Below, piece after piece: positions 30,773-37,226 of a stretch of DNA of 37,226 nt. Within the stretch, counting starts at the first letter, position 1. Each line of letters begins with the position of its first letter. A model generated the notes under the pieces. The model had not been told where the DNA came from. It saw only the letters and a list, made by a program, of their open reading frames with translations, and made no database searches. The position numbers were made by a program, and so were the translations under genes. Source of the stretch: Bacilli bacterium. Lineage in GTDB: Bacteria; Bacillota_I; Bacilli_A; RF39; UBA660. The stretch covers positions 1 through 37,226 of the forward strand of contig JAGAIS010000003.1 in assembly GCA_017626405.1 (NCBI GenBank), in the 5' to 3' direction.

Positions 30773-30996
30773 GTTGGAATATTGGCTTTTTCTTCTAAAT
30801 CTTCATAGATAACACCAATAGCCATAAGTGCTATTACAAAAGTACTTAAACCAAGCCAAGTAAAACCTACAGAAATAGACTTTATCCAACTATAAATTGT
30901 TAACATATATAAATCGTGAATCACTAAGGCTAAACAACCGAAGAATAACAGTAACTCCAATAAATTTAGCCATTTCATTTTCCTTAAAGCTTTCAT
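30754..30996 (-). CDS. Two-helix membrane protein, unknown function
   Basis: 80 residues with two hydrophobic segments (LLELLLFFGCLALVI, and FTWLGLSTFVIALMAIGVIY in part) and a basic start and end. Ribosome site AGGAGG. Early-expressed phage membrane proteins can block superinfection, but nothing specific supports that here. Its stop codon lies inside the opposing small RNA terminator. Confidence 0.6.
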   Translation of the reverse strand: MKALRKMKWLNLLELLLFFGCLALVIHDLYMLTIYSWIKSISVGFTWLGLSTFVIALMAIGVIYEDLEEKANIPTKKERA

Positions 30997-31035
30997 TTTT
31001 CCACCTCCTTTTTTAGCTTCTTAATTTTTGATTCT

Positions 31036-31041
31036 TCACAT
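31036..31041 (-). other. Ribosome site followed by ATG-TGA minimal frame
   Basis: The minus strand reads AAAGGAGGTGGTCTTATGTGA: a near-perfect ribosome site, five bases and an ATG immediately followed by TGA. No longer frame starts here. It may be a relic, or a minimal frame like the minigenes of lambda that trap ribosomes or peptidyl-tRNA; this is only a guess. Confidence 0.3.
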
Positions 31042-31067
31042 AAGACCACCTCCTTTAATAACTGATA

Positions 31068-31316
31068 TTACATAAGTGCAATTCCCCAGCGTCCGGGACA
31101 CTCGCATTCTAAGTAAAGAGAATCATTTTTAAAAAGTTTCTTTAAATCTGATGTAAGATCCTCTAGCAGATTATCAAAATCTTGACTTCCGTAATAAAAT
31201 TCCTCAAAATCGTCAACAATGATGTAGTTTTTACCGTTTCTTTGTAATGTCAAGTGATAAAATCCTTGATAAATGTTATTGTATTTTATTAATAGTTCTA
31301 TAATTTTAGCTTCCAT
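31068..31316 (-). CDS. Small early phage protein, unknown function
   Basis: 82 residues from the ATG at 31316 (GGAGG nine bases upstream; an ATG at 31331 overlaps that site). Alpha/beta protein with HLTLQRNGKNYIIVDDFEEFYYG in part and an ending with CECPGRWGIALM. Not recognised. Confidence 0.55.
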   Translation of the reverse strand: MEAKIIELLIKYNNIYQGFYHLTLQRNGKNYIIVDDFEEFYYGSQDFDNLLEDLTSDLKKLFKNDSLYLECECPGRWGIALM

Positions 31317-31335
31317 ATTTATTTCCTCCATATTT

Positions 31336-31557
31336 TTATATAAATTTTATATTTAGTTCTTTTTGCTTTTGTGGATTATTCTTTAATTCTTCTATCTCCT
31401 TAGGAGTATAGAAACAACTAGGATCGTCTATTACTTCGTTACATACATCATAGAATTTACGAATATTATTTTTACGTTCTTCGATATTAGTAGGAACACA
31501 GTCCAATACTATCGTTACTTTAGGTTTAATTTCTAATTTCTGCTCTTTCTTTTTCAT
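31336..31557 (-). CDS. Small early phage protein, unknown function
   Basis: 73 residues from the ATG at 31557 (AGGAGG five bases upstream; an upstream GTG is inside that site). Basic start, then a helical part (NIEERKNNIRKFYDVCNEVI), a FYTPKEIEELKNNPQKQ segment and NIKFI at the end. It is the first gene after the operator-controlled early promoter. Not recognised. Confidence 0.55.
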   Translation of the reverse strand: MKKKEQKLEIKPKVTIVLDCVPTNIEERKNNIRKFYDVCNEVIDDPSCFYTPKEIEELKNNPQKQKELNIKFI

Positions 31558-31589
31558 AGGCACCTCCTAATTAAATTTATTCGACAATG

Positions 31590-31618
31590 TATATAGCAAT
31601 TCTATTGCTTGCACGCAA
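31590..31618 (-). promoter_or_regulatory. Early promoter with operator overlapping the -35
   Basis: Minus strand TTGCGT, 17 bases, TATATA, pointing into the early operon. The operator TTGCTTGCACGCAA (31605-31618) covers the -35, so the CI-like protein would repress it. Confidence 0.6.
31605..31618. promoter_or_regulatory. Operator TTGC-N6-GCAA, distal copy
   Basis: Sequence TTGCTTGCACGCAA, a palindrome with the same half-sites as the three operators in the divergent region, but on the far side of the Cro-like gene at the early promoter. Confidence 0.7.
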
Positions 31619-31621
31619 CAT

Positions 31622-31831
31622 TTACTTTAAAAAAATATATTTGTTTATGTCTATTCTATTTTTTTTACAGTATTCAGAAAATAGTTTTAAGAATCTTGTT
31701 CCCGGTTCTATTTCTTTATTTATAATCCTTGAAATCGTGCTTACATTTACTCCAATTTCCTTGGAACACTTAGTATAATTATTATCGAAACGCTTATCTA
31801 CTAATTCGATAAATTTATCAACATTAAACAT
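31622..31831 (-). CDS. Cro-like helix-turn-helix regulator
   Basis: 69 residues. The XRE-type helix-turn-helix is CSKEIGVNVSTISRIINKEIE, with a C-terminal helix and a basic end (KKNRIDINKYIFLK). It is divergent from the CI-like gene across three operators, as expected for a lytic-switch protein. Ribosome site GAGAGGAG. Confidence 0.75.
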   Translation of the reverse strand: MFNVDKFIELVDKRFDNNYTKCSKEIGVNVSTISRIINKEIEPGTRFLKLFSEYCKKNRIDINKYIFLK

Positions 31832-31858
31832 TTTTATACTCCTCTCAAAATATCGTTA

Positions 31859-31872
31859 TTGCTTCTACGCAA
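31859..31872. promoter_or_regulatory. Operator TTGC-N6-GCAA
   Basis: TTGCTTCTACGCAA, palindromic half-sites, lying just downstream of the Cro-side -10, where binding would block transcription start. Confidence 0.75.
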
Positions 31873-31876
31873 TATT

Positions 31877-31905
31877 AATATAACATATTTGTTGCACCAA
31901 TGCAA
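31877..31905 (-). promoter_or_regulatory. Promoter for the Cro-like gene
   Basis: Minus strand TTGCAT, 17 bases, TATATT. The -35 is inside the operator at 31892-31905, so it is repressible by the CI-like protein. Confidence 0.65.
31892..31905. promoter_or_regulatory. Operator TTGC-N6-GCAA
   Basis: TTGCACCAATGCAA, palindromic half-sites, overlapping the -35 of the Cro-side promoter. Confidence 0.75.
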
Positions 31906-31933
31906 TACTTTTTTTAAAACTTTTTTAATTTTA

Positions 31934-31947
31934 TTGCGTACACGCAA
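31934..31947. promoter_or_regulatory. Operator TTGC-N6-GCAA
   Basis: TTGCGTACACGCAA, palindromic and extended by one pair (CG inside the half-sites), overlapping the -35 of the CI-like gene promoter. It allows autoregulation. Confidence 0.75.
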
Positions 31948-31962
31948 AGAATTTAGTATAAT
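31934..31962 (+). promoter_or_regulatory. Promoter for the CI-like repressor
   Basis: TTGCGT, 17 bases, TATAAT. Perfect -10; the -35 lies inside an operator. Confidence 0.65.
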
Positions 31963-31995
31963 ATAGTTGAATTTTCAAGGAGAAAGTAGGTGTAA

Positions 31996-32427
31996 ATGAT
32001 GAAAGAAAAATATGCAGATTTAATAAAACTTATAGAAAAAGCACAAGGAAATAAAACGTTAAATCAATTCGCTTTAGCTTCTGGAGTTAATGCAGGACAT
32101 CTCTCCAGAATATTAAATGGAAACTTTAAAAATCCACCTAGCCCAGATTTATTAAAAAAGATCGCTAACAATAGTAGAGGCGAAGTAAGTTACGAAGAGT
32201 TATTAAAAGCTTCTGGTTATATAGACGACGATATTTTAAAGAAAAAGGAAGACATATCTATATATAATAAAGAAAATATCGAGAAATATAATCATTTAAT
32301 AGAAAACACTAGAATAAAACTTCTTTTTGATAAGCTAGGAGAATTAGACGACGAGGAATTAGATCAAGTAGCGGATATAGTTAATATCGTTACAAAAATA
32401 GATAAAAATAAAGACAATGAAAAATAG
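31996..32427 (+). CDS. CI-like repressor, XRE helix-turn-helix
   Basis: 143 residues. Residues 20-60 form the helix-turn-helix (NQFALASGVNAGHLSRILNGN with a following NPPSPDLLKKIA), as in many small phage/ICE repressors of the ImmR type. A flexible linker and C-terminal helices follow. It lacks the S24 peptidase domain of lambda CI, so induction probably occurs through an ImmA-like peptidase; the adjacent copy is broken. It is the first gene of the rightward lysogeny operon. Confidence 0.85.
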   Translation: MMKEKYADLIKLIEKAQGNKTLNQFALASGVNAGHLSRILNGNFKNPPSPDLLKKIANNSRGEVSYEELLKASGYIDDDILKKKEDISIYNKENIEKYNHLIENTRIKLLFDKLGELDDEELDQVADIVNIVTKIDKNKDNEK

Positions 32428-32486
32428 ACAAATAATAAAGAACACAATAAAATAAGCAGTACCTGTGTCCTTGGGAGGTATCGCTT

Positions 32487-32769
32487 ATGTACGGAAAGTT
32501 GGCGAAAATTGCCGAAAAAAATAACTTAACATTATTATTTATGAAAACACCAAGAAAAGTAAGGGCTTTCATAATGGAGGCAGAAAACGGCATTTATATT
32601 ATAATTAATGAATCACTTTCCGATACAGAAAAAGAAAAAGCATTTCACACACGAAATACTACATTATAAACTAGGACACATTAAAAATTATGATAAATCT
32701 AAAATCGCTGAATACGAGGCGGAAGTAGATACAATTATGAAAGAATTGGAGGTGGAAAATGACAACTAA
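32487..32769 (+). pseudogene. ImmA/IrrE-type metallopeptidase, frameshifted
   Basis: The first frame runs from 32487 (ribosome site GGGAGG) with GIYIIINESLSDTEKEKAF and then goes out of frame to a stop at 32669. From about 32645 the +1 frame continues the family: THEILHYKLGH, with the HExxH zinc site, then EYEAEVDTIMKEL to a stop at 32769. A single inserted base in the A-rich tract near 32630-32645 would explain it. As written no full protein is made, unless a programmed frameshift or read error is involved. Confidence 0.75.
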
Positions 32770-33388
32770 AATGAAAAAAGAAACTAAACATATTAAGTTA
32801 ATTAAAGCCCATAATAACAATATAGCTATATCAGATATGAATTTACAAGATAAGTTTACAGAGTTTGAAAACTCTAAGCTTAATGAAAGTGAAACATTAC
32901 TTTATGAAATAAACAAAAAGCCTCAAAATTTCAAAAGATATTCGAGAGGACAGATTGTTAAAGTTAAGTTTGGTGTAAATATAGGTAGTGAATTTTCTGG
33001 CGATCATTATGCAATTATAATATCTAAAAAAGATACAATGAAGAATCCTATATTACACGTAATACCTTTAACATCTAAGAAACATAATTATAATGTTAAA
33101 ATAAGTAATATTCTATATAACGAAGATAATATCAATAGTTTAAAAGAACTAGCAGAAAACGAGACAGATAATAAAAAGAAAAAAGAAATAGAAAAATGTA
33201 TTAAATATTATGAAAATAGAAAAAATAAAATCTCTTATGCTTGCATTAAACATCTAAAGACGATAAGTAAATTATCTATATGTAAACCTTTTAATGAGTA
33301 CGATTACAAGTATTTAAACGGATTAAAAGTTAGTACTGAAACTTTAGACTTGATAGATCAAGAAATAATAAAAGAATATACTATGTAA
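32759..33388 (+). CDS. PemK/MazF-like protein with N-terminal extension
   Basis: 209 residues. The MazF/PemK-like fold starts around residue 61: YSRGQIVKVKFGVNIGSEFSG, then HYAIIISKKD and HVIPLTSKK. The usual Arg of the GSExxGxRP motif is replaced by His-Tyr, but the Thr in PLTSK is kept. The first 60 residues are helical and a 50-residue lysine/glutamate-rich insert lies in the middle. No separate antitoxin gene is present. Its ATG overlaps the peptidase remnant. It may be a lysogeny-related RNase or an inactive regulator. Confidence 0.75.
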   Translation: MTTKMKKETKHIKLIKAHNNNIAISDMNLQDKFTEFENSKLNESETLLYEINKKPQNFKRYSRGQIVKVKFGVNIGSEFSGDHYAIIISKKDTMKNPILHVIPLTSKKHNYNVKISNILYNEDNINSLKELAENETDNKKKKEIEKCIKYYENRKNKISYACIKHLKTISKLSICKPFNEYDYKYLNGLKVSTETLDLIDQEIIKEYTM

Positions 33389-33408
33389 AATAAAATGTAT
33401 AAAAAAAC

Positions 33409-33437
33409 TTGACTAGAATAAAATAATAGTGTAGAAT
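33409..33437 (+). promoter_or_regulatory. Promoter before the integrase leader
   Basis: TTGACT, 17 bases, TAGAAT: five of six matches in both boxes and perfect spacing. Transcription would start near 33444. Confidence 0.75.
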
Positions 33438-33443
33438 TAAATC

Positions 33444-33543
33444 TACAAGAGCAGAAATGCTTTATACGGTATTGTATTCGATACAATACTATGACAAGTG
33501 CCGTTAGGCATTTTACAAGACTAGTCAATGACTGGTCTTTTTT
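33444..33543 (+). ncRNA. Structured leader/small RNA with terminator upstream of the integrase
   Basis: About 100 nt. Stems: AAATGC (33455) with GCATTT (33508), enclosing ACGG/CCGT, enclosing the perfect hairpin GTATTGTAT-TCG-ATACAATAC (33469-33489). A strong terminator follows: AAGACTAGTC-AAT-GACTGGTCTT (33517-33539) with a T-run to 33543. The integrase ribosome site comes 15 bases later. The layout suggests a transcription attenuator controlling integrase, or a stand-alone small RNA. No known riboswitch class is recognised by eye. Confidence 0.65.
33517..33543 (+). terminator. Intrinsic terminator in the integrase leader
   Basis: Ten-pair stem (one G-U) with a three-base loop and a run of six T at 33538-33543, before the integrase gene. 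Read-through is needed for integrase expression from the upstream promoter. Confidence 0.8.
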
Positions 33544-33571
33544 GTTTATATAAAAAGAAAGGAGGTAGAAG

Positions 33572-35377
33572 ATGTATAATACTATTACTTTAGATCCTAA
33601 CGGAATCTATGATGTTTATTTAAGAAAATCAAGAGCAGATTTAGAACTAGAAAAAATTAAAAAATTCGATACCTTAAAACAACACGAAAAATTCATAAAA
33701 CAACGTGCTAAAGAGCTAGGAATTAAAATAAGAAAGAGCTATCGTGAAGTTGTTTCCGGAGAATCAATACAAGATCGCCCAGAAATACAAAAGGTACTTA
33801 AAGAAGTAGAATCCGGAGCAGTTGACGGTATATTAGTTGTAGAACTAGAACGTCTTACTCGTGGAGATTCTAAGGATCAAGGTACTATTGCTCAGACGTT
33901 TAAATACTCTAATACTCTAATTATTACACTTAATAAGATATACGATCCGAATAGTCCAGAAGACGAAGAATATTTCGAGTTTGGATTATTTATGTCTAGA
34001 CGCGAGTATAAGACTATTAATAGACGTATGCAACAACAAAGAATAGCGAATGTATTAGAGGGAAAATATTGTGCGTCAGAGCCTCCTTTTGGATATAAAA
34101 AAGTAAGAATTAAATACGATAAAGGATTTACATTAGAAGCTATCGAAGAAGAAGCAGAAGTCGTACGAGAGATGTTTAAGAAACGTTCTGAGGGGCTTGG
34201 ATTCGATATGATATGTAATTGGTTAAATACTTTAGAGTTCCGTCCTAAAAAGTCGGACGTTTGGACTCCAGCTACTGTATCTGGTATGTTATCTAATCCT
34301 GTTTATATTGGGAAAATAAGGTGGTATAGCAATAAACAAGAAAAGAAACTTATAAACGGACAAATAGTAAAAAAAAGAGTAAGAAATAAAAAGAACATAA
34401 TAACAGTCGAGGGATTACATCTTGGCTTAGTCGAAGAAGATTTATTTAATCTTGCTCAGTTAATACCACCTAAAAGAACCGGAACTAAACGAGGTACAGA
34501 ATTACAGAATCCGTTAGCTACTTTAATTAGGTGTGCAGATTGTGGAAGAGCTATGCAAAGACGACCATACTATCAGAATAAGAATCAAGAACCAAAGAAA
34601 CGTCGTGTATATGAGTTAGATAAGGAAAAATTAAGATTATGTCTTAGAGAACATAAAGGAAGCTATTCCTTAAACGATATAGCTCGAGCTTTAAAAGTCG
34701 GAAAAAATTCTGTAGATCATTGGTTTTCTGCTACACAAGAAAAGTTTACTATGCCTTATGCAGAAAAATGGGACGAACTAAAAGCTTTATTAAATATTGA
34801 AACTGACGAGTTCGATAAGGCAATAAAAACATATAAACTTACTAAAATAGAACCTCACGAAGATACTTTAATATGTCAAAAATCACATTGTACTAATATA
34901 GGAGCTAACTTATCAGCTGTCGAAGAACAATTATATCTTAGTCTAAGAGATTATCTACTCCAACAAGAGGAAATTTTAGCAACATATACTCCAGCAGACG
35001 AAAGCGACAATATTATGTTTGCTTCGTTAACAAAGGATCTGGATAAATATAATAATCAACTAGACAAGGCTTATGAGTTAGTAGAACAAGGAATCTACAC
35101 TGGAGAAGAGTTCGCAAAGAGAACTAAGATAATTAAAGATAGAATAGCCGCTACAGAAAAAGAACTATCTAAATATAAATTAAAAATGAATCACGATAAG
35201 ATAGAAAAACTATTACCTAAATTAAAAAAAGTAATAGATACATATCCAAAATTAGACACTGCAGAAAAGAAAAATAAGTTATTAAAGTCTGTTATATCTT
35301 ATGTAGAATATAAGAAAGATAAAGGCGGCAGAGGCTACGAGAATAACTTTTCACTTACTATCCACCCTAAGTTTTAA
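33572..35377 (+). CDS. Large serine recombinase (phage integrase) with inserted HTH domain
   Basis: 601 residues. The catalytic domain has S20 in YLRKSRAD, the VVSGESIQDRPEIQ loop, VELERLTRG and the family ending of the resolvase fold. The recombinase domain begins about 170 (PPFGYKKV) with WTPATVSGMLSNPVYIGKI. The zinc ribbon starts with C321-x2-C324, but its second pair (C435, C440) is separated by about 110 residues that carry a helix-turn-helix-like domain (YSLNDIARALKVGKNSVDHWF). The long coiled coil (about 470-550) and a C-terminal beta part follow. Ribosome site AAAGGAGG, six bases from the ATG. Confidence 0.95.
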   Translation: MYNTITLDPNGIYDVYLRKSRADLELEKIKKFDTLKQHEKFIKQRAKELGIKIRKSYREVVSGESIQDRPEIQKVLKEVESGAVDGILVVELERLTRGDSKDQGTIAQTFKYSNTLIITLNKIYDPNSPEDEEYFEFGLFMSRREYKTINRRMQQQRIANVLEGKYCASEPPFGYKKVRIKYDKGFTLEAIEEEAEVVREMFKKRSEGLGFDMICNWLNTLEFRPKKSDVWTPATVSGMLSNPVYIGKIRWYSNKQEKKLINGQIVKKRVRNKKNIITVEGLHLGLVEEDLFNLAQLIPPKRTGTKRGTELQNPLATLIRCADCGRAMQRRPYYQNKNQEPKKRRVYELDKEKLRLCLREHKGSYSLNDIARALKVGKNSVDHWFSATQEKFTMPYAEKWDELKALLNIETDEFDKAIKTYKLTKIEPHEDTLICQKSHCTNIGANLSAVEEQLYLSLRDYLLQQEEILATYTPADESDNIMFASLTKDLDKYNNQLDKAYELVEQGIYTGEEFAKRTKIIKDRIAATEKELSKYKLKMNHDKIEKLLPKLKKVIDTYPKLDTAEKKNKLLKSVISYVEYKKDKGGRGYENNFSLTIHPKF

Positions 35378-35400
35378 CTTACGCTATTTAACATCTCTAT
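35370..35400. other. Right attachment junction (attR) region
   Basis: The integrase stop is at 35375-35377. A host reading frame matching CotJC/Mn-catalase resumes after an in-frame TAA at 35389, so the crossover lies between about 35378 and 35400. Sequence style also changes here (codons rich in GGT, GAT, TTG afterwards). The exact two-base core cannot be placed without attL or an unoccupied site. Confidence 0.65.
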
Positions 35401-35781
35401 CGTTTATGTCCAGAAGAACTTGCTCATATTGAAATTATTGCTGCTATGATTTCTCAGTTAACTAGTGGTGCTTCTATTGAAGAGTTGGAGAGGGCTGGTT
35501 TGGGTGCACATTTTGTTCAACATGATCATGGTTTGTTCCCAACTGATGCGGCATCTGTTCCTTTTACGGCTGCTTATATTGAAACAAGTGGTGATTATAT
35601 CGCTGATTTGGAGTCTGATATGGCTGCTGAACAAAGAGCTAGAGCGACATACGAGCATTTAATGGATTTAACTAATGATAAAGATTTACTTGGGCCTCTT
35701 TCTTTTTTGAGACAAAGAGAGGTTGTTCATTATCAGAGGTTTAAAGAATTAAGAAATTATTATTTGGATAACAAGATTTAA
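35392..35781 (+). pseudogene. cotJC: C-terminal part of manganese catalase / CotJC, cut by the prophage
   Basis: In frame from about 35392 the protein reads PEELAHIEIIAAMISQL, then the tail with AYIETSGD, LESDMAAEQRARATYEHLMDL and the end LSFLRQREVVHYQRFKEL. These contain the E-x2-H metal sites of Mn catalases. The first ATG is internal (35446). The N-terminal 60-70 residues, with the first metal ligand, are missing and should lie at the left end of the prophage. CotJC is a spore-coat-associated Mn catalase in spore formers. As it stands the gene is split; excision should restore it. Confidence 0.85.
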
Positions 35782-35806
35782 ATACTTGGTAACAAGTATT
35801 TTTTTT
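35781..35806 (+). terminator. Terminator after the catalase remnant
   Basis: AATACTTG-GTAA-CAAGTATT followed by T run; eight-pair stem with a GNRA-like GTAA loop. Confidence 0.9.
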
Positions 35807-35837
35807 GTTTTATTTCATATAATTTATGGGAGGTTCT

Positions 35838-36821
35838 ATGAAAAAAGTTTTAATTTTATTTGGTGGTAATTCTTATGAACATGATGTTTCTTGCAAATCA
35901 TGTCGTAGTATTTTATTAAATATTGATAGAAGTCAATTTCAATGTGATGTTGTTGGTATTAGTTATGATAATGAGTGGTTTAGGTTTAATGATGATTTGT
36001 CTTATTTAGAGAATGGTAGTTGGATGGATTCTAATGTTTTTAAGATTGATAATATTATTGAATATGTTAAGGGTTTTGATGTTGTTTTTCCGATTACGCA
36101 TGGTAATTGTGGTGAGGATGGCAAATTACAGGGTTTTTTAGAGTTGTTTGATATTAAGTTTGTTGGGGCTGATACCTGTAGTAGTGCTTTATGTATGGAT
36201 AAGGCTCTGTCTAAAGTTTTATTTAATGGGGCAGATATTCCTCAGGTTGATTATGTCATTATTGATGGTGAATATAATGTTAAGAATATTATTAATAAAC
36301 TTGGTTTTCCTATGATTGTTAAACCTGCTAGGTGTGGTTCTTCAATTGGTATTAGTAAAGCAAATAATAAAAGGGAACTCGTGCGTTCTATTAGGGAAGC
36401 TTTGAAGTATGATGGAAAGGTTGTGGTTGAGAAGTTTATTGTTGCTCGTGAGTTAGAGTGTGCGATTCTTGGTAATGATAGCCTAATTTGTTCAAAGTTA
36501 GGGGAAATTAATAGTTGTAATGAATTTTATGATTATGATGCTAAGTATGTAAATAATAAATCTTATACAACTATTCCTGATGATTTGCCTGATATTATTG
36601 TTGATAAAATTAAAAATATTGCTTGTAAGGCTTTTAGGTTAGTTGGATGCAAGGATTATGCTAGGGTTGATTTTTTTTACGATGAAAGTAGTGGTACAGT
36701 TTATTTAAATGAAATTAATACTATTCCTGGTTTTACGGATATTAGTATGTATCCAAAGTTAATTGAAAATGAAAATATCAGTTACTCTGAACTGATATCA
36801 ATGTTAATTAATAATGCTTAA
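35838..36821 (+). CDS. ddl: D-alanine--D-alanine ligase
   Basis: 327 residues from the ATG at 35838 (GGGAGG upstream; an earlier ATG overlaps that site). ATP-grasp ligase motifs: LFGGNSYEHDVS with the catalytic Glu, PITHGNCGEDG, MDKALSK, KPARCGSSIGISK, EKFIVARELECAILG and a C-terminal NEINTIPGFT. The YDYDAKY omega-loop with its Tyr is that of D-Ala-D-Ala, not D-Ala-D-Lac, ligases. It makes the dipeptide for peptidoglycan in the cytoplasm. Codon use differs from the phage side; it is host DNA. Confidence 0.9.
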   Translation: MKKVLILFGGNSYEHDVSCKSCRSILLNIDRSQFQCDVVGISYDNEWFRFNDDLSYLENGSWMDSNVFKIDNIIEYVKGFDVVFPITHGNCGEDGKLQGFLELFDIKFVGADTCSSALCMDKALSKVLFNGADIPQVDYVIIDGEYNVKNIINKLGFPMIVKPARCGSSIGISKANNKRELVRSIREALKYDGKVVVEKFIVARELECAILGNDSLICSKLGEINSCNEFYDYDAKYVNNKSYTTIPDDLPDIIVDKIKNIACKAFRLVGCKDYARVDFFYDESSGTVYLNEINTIPGFTDISMYPKLIENENISYSELISMLINNA

Positions 36822-37012
36822 GTATAAAATATTTGATCTGGTTTCATATTAAATATAGCAGATATTTTAATTGCCATGTCGTAAAATAATCTTTTCTTTT
36901 TGTTTTCTATTTGTGAATAAAATGATGGCGTAATTTTAAGTATTTTTGCCATATCATATATGGTATATTTATTTTCTTTTCTAATATTTCTTAGTTTTTT
37001 CATATCATACAT
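36818..37012 (-). CDS. Small XRE helix-turn-helix regulator
   Basis: 64 residues from the ATG at 37012 (GGTGAT just upstream matches the 16S tail well). The helix-turn-helix is TIYDMAKILKITPSFYSQIENKKK, followed by a short ending typical of small XRE proteins (IFNMKPDQIFY). It converges on ddl and overlaps its end by four bases. A strong promoter precedes it. Target unknown. Confidence 0.8.
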   Translation of the reverse strand: MYDMKKLRNIRKENKYTIYDMAKILKITPSFYSQIENKKKRLFYDMAIKISAIFNMKPDQIFYT

Positions 37013-37028
37013 AATTATCACCAGATTA

Positions 37029-37057
37029 ATTATAACATTTTATTCACTATTTGTCCA
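37029..37057 (-). promoter_or_regulatory. Promoter for the XRE gene
   Basis: Minus strand TGGACA, 17 bases, TATAAT. Confidence 0.75.
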
Positions 37058-37226
37058 TGGTTTTTAATTTTATTTTGAGGGAAAATGTAACTATTCAGAC
37101 TTAAAATAATAATTATGTTCAAAACAAGTGAGATATTGCTTGTTTTTATTAGTTATGCACAAAGGATTTTTTTTAAAATTTCAAGTCTATTATTATTATT
37201 TTTTATATGGTAAATTTATAATAGAA
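37058..37226. other. AT-rich intergenic end of the window
   Basis: No gene seen. A hairpin AAACAAG/CTTGTTT (37122-37145) followed by TTTTT could be a weak plus-strand terminator. The rest is AT-rich without a clear feature. Confidence 0.5.

Noticed and set aside
35838..36821. Vancomycin-resistance type (D-Ala-D-Lac or D-Ser) ligase
   Set aside because: The omega loop keeps the YDYDAKY tyrosine of ordinary D-Ala-D-Ala ligases, and no van regulator or reductase genes are adjacent.
1..37226. CRISPR array or insertion sequence
   Set aside because: No regularly spaced direct repeats with unique spacers and no transposase gene were seen.

Overview
The window is most of an integrated, tailed (siphovirus-type) temperate prophage in a low-GC Bacillota host, plus the host DNA to its right. 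The host flank is AT-rich. It holds the C-terminal part of a manganese-catalase/CotJC-type gene, a D-Ala-D-Ala ligase and a small helix-turn-helix gene, which fits a gut Bacilli- or Clostridia-like Gram-positive. I cannot name the genus. The left prophage end (lysis genes, attL) lies outside the window.

Layout. Positions 40 to about 20633, all on the minus strand, form the late module. Read in the direction of transcription (right to left) it runs: small terminase, large terminase, a 43-residue membrane peptide, portal, minor capsid protein with a C-terminal toxin-50-like domain, a small beta protein, a terminator, scaffold, major capsid, two paralogous head proteins, four connector/neck/tail-completion proteins, major tail protein, two tail chaperones, tape measure, distal tail protein, baseplate/tail-associated protein, DUF859-type fibre, a small membrane-anchored protein, a BppU-like protein and a 611-residue receptor-type fibre. 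The last 45 codons of that fibre, and the GC-rich hairpin just after its stop, look like the variable region and downstream cruciform of a diversity-generating retroelement. Its template repeat and reverse transcriptase would lie beyond base 1.

Positions 20676 to 21780 hold a terminator, a small gene, a promoter and an RNA cluster: two good Ile tRNAs (GAT and the rare TAT) followed by very divergent tRNA-like and unassigned hairpin structures. Positions 21781 to 31618 are the early and middle genes, also minus strand: a late regulator, many small conserved phage proteins, a degenerate adenine methyltransferase, an HNH nuclease, and a recombination/replication set (SSB, RecT, DUF1351-like, YqaJ exonuclease, replication initiator with internal iterons). 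A convergent small RNA candidate sits next to the initiator.

Positions 31605 to 35377 are the lysogeny module: a Cro-like gene (minus) and a CI-like gene (plus) around three operators of form TTGC-N6-GCAA, with a fourth at the early promoter; a frameshifted ImmA-like peptidase; a PemK/MazF-like protein; a structured leader RNA with a terminator; and a large serine integrase with an unusual inserted helix-turn-helix domain. The integrase stop codon lies almost on the attachment junction. The host CotJC-like reading frame resumes about 15 bases later, so the phage has split this gene and precise excision would be expected to restore it.
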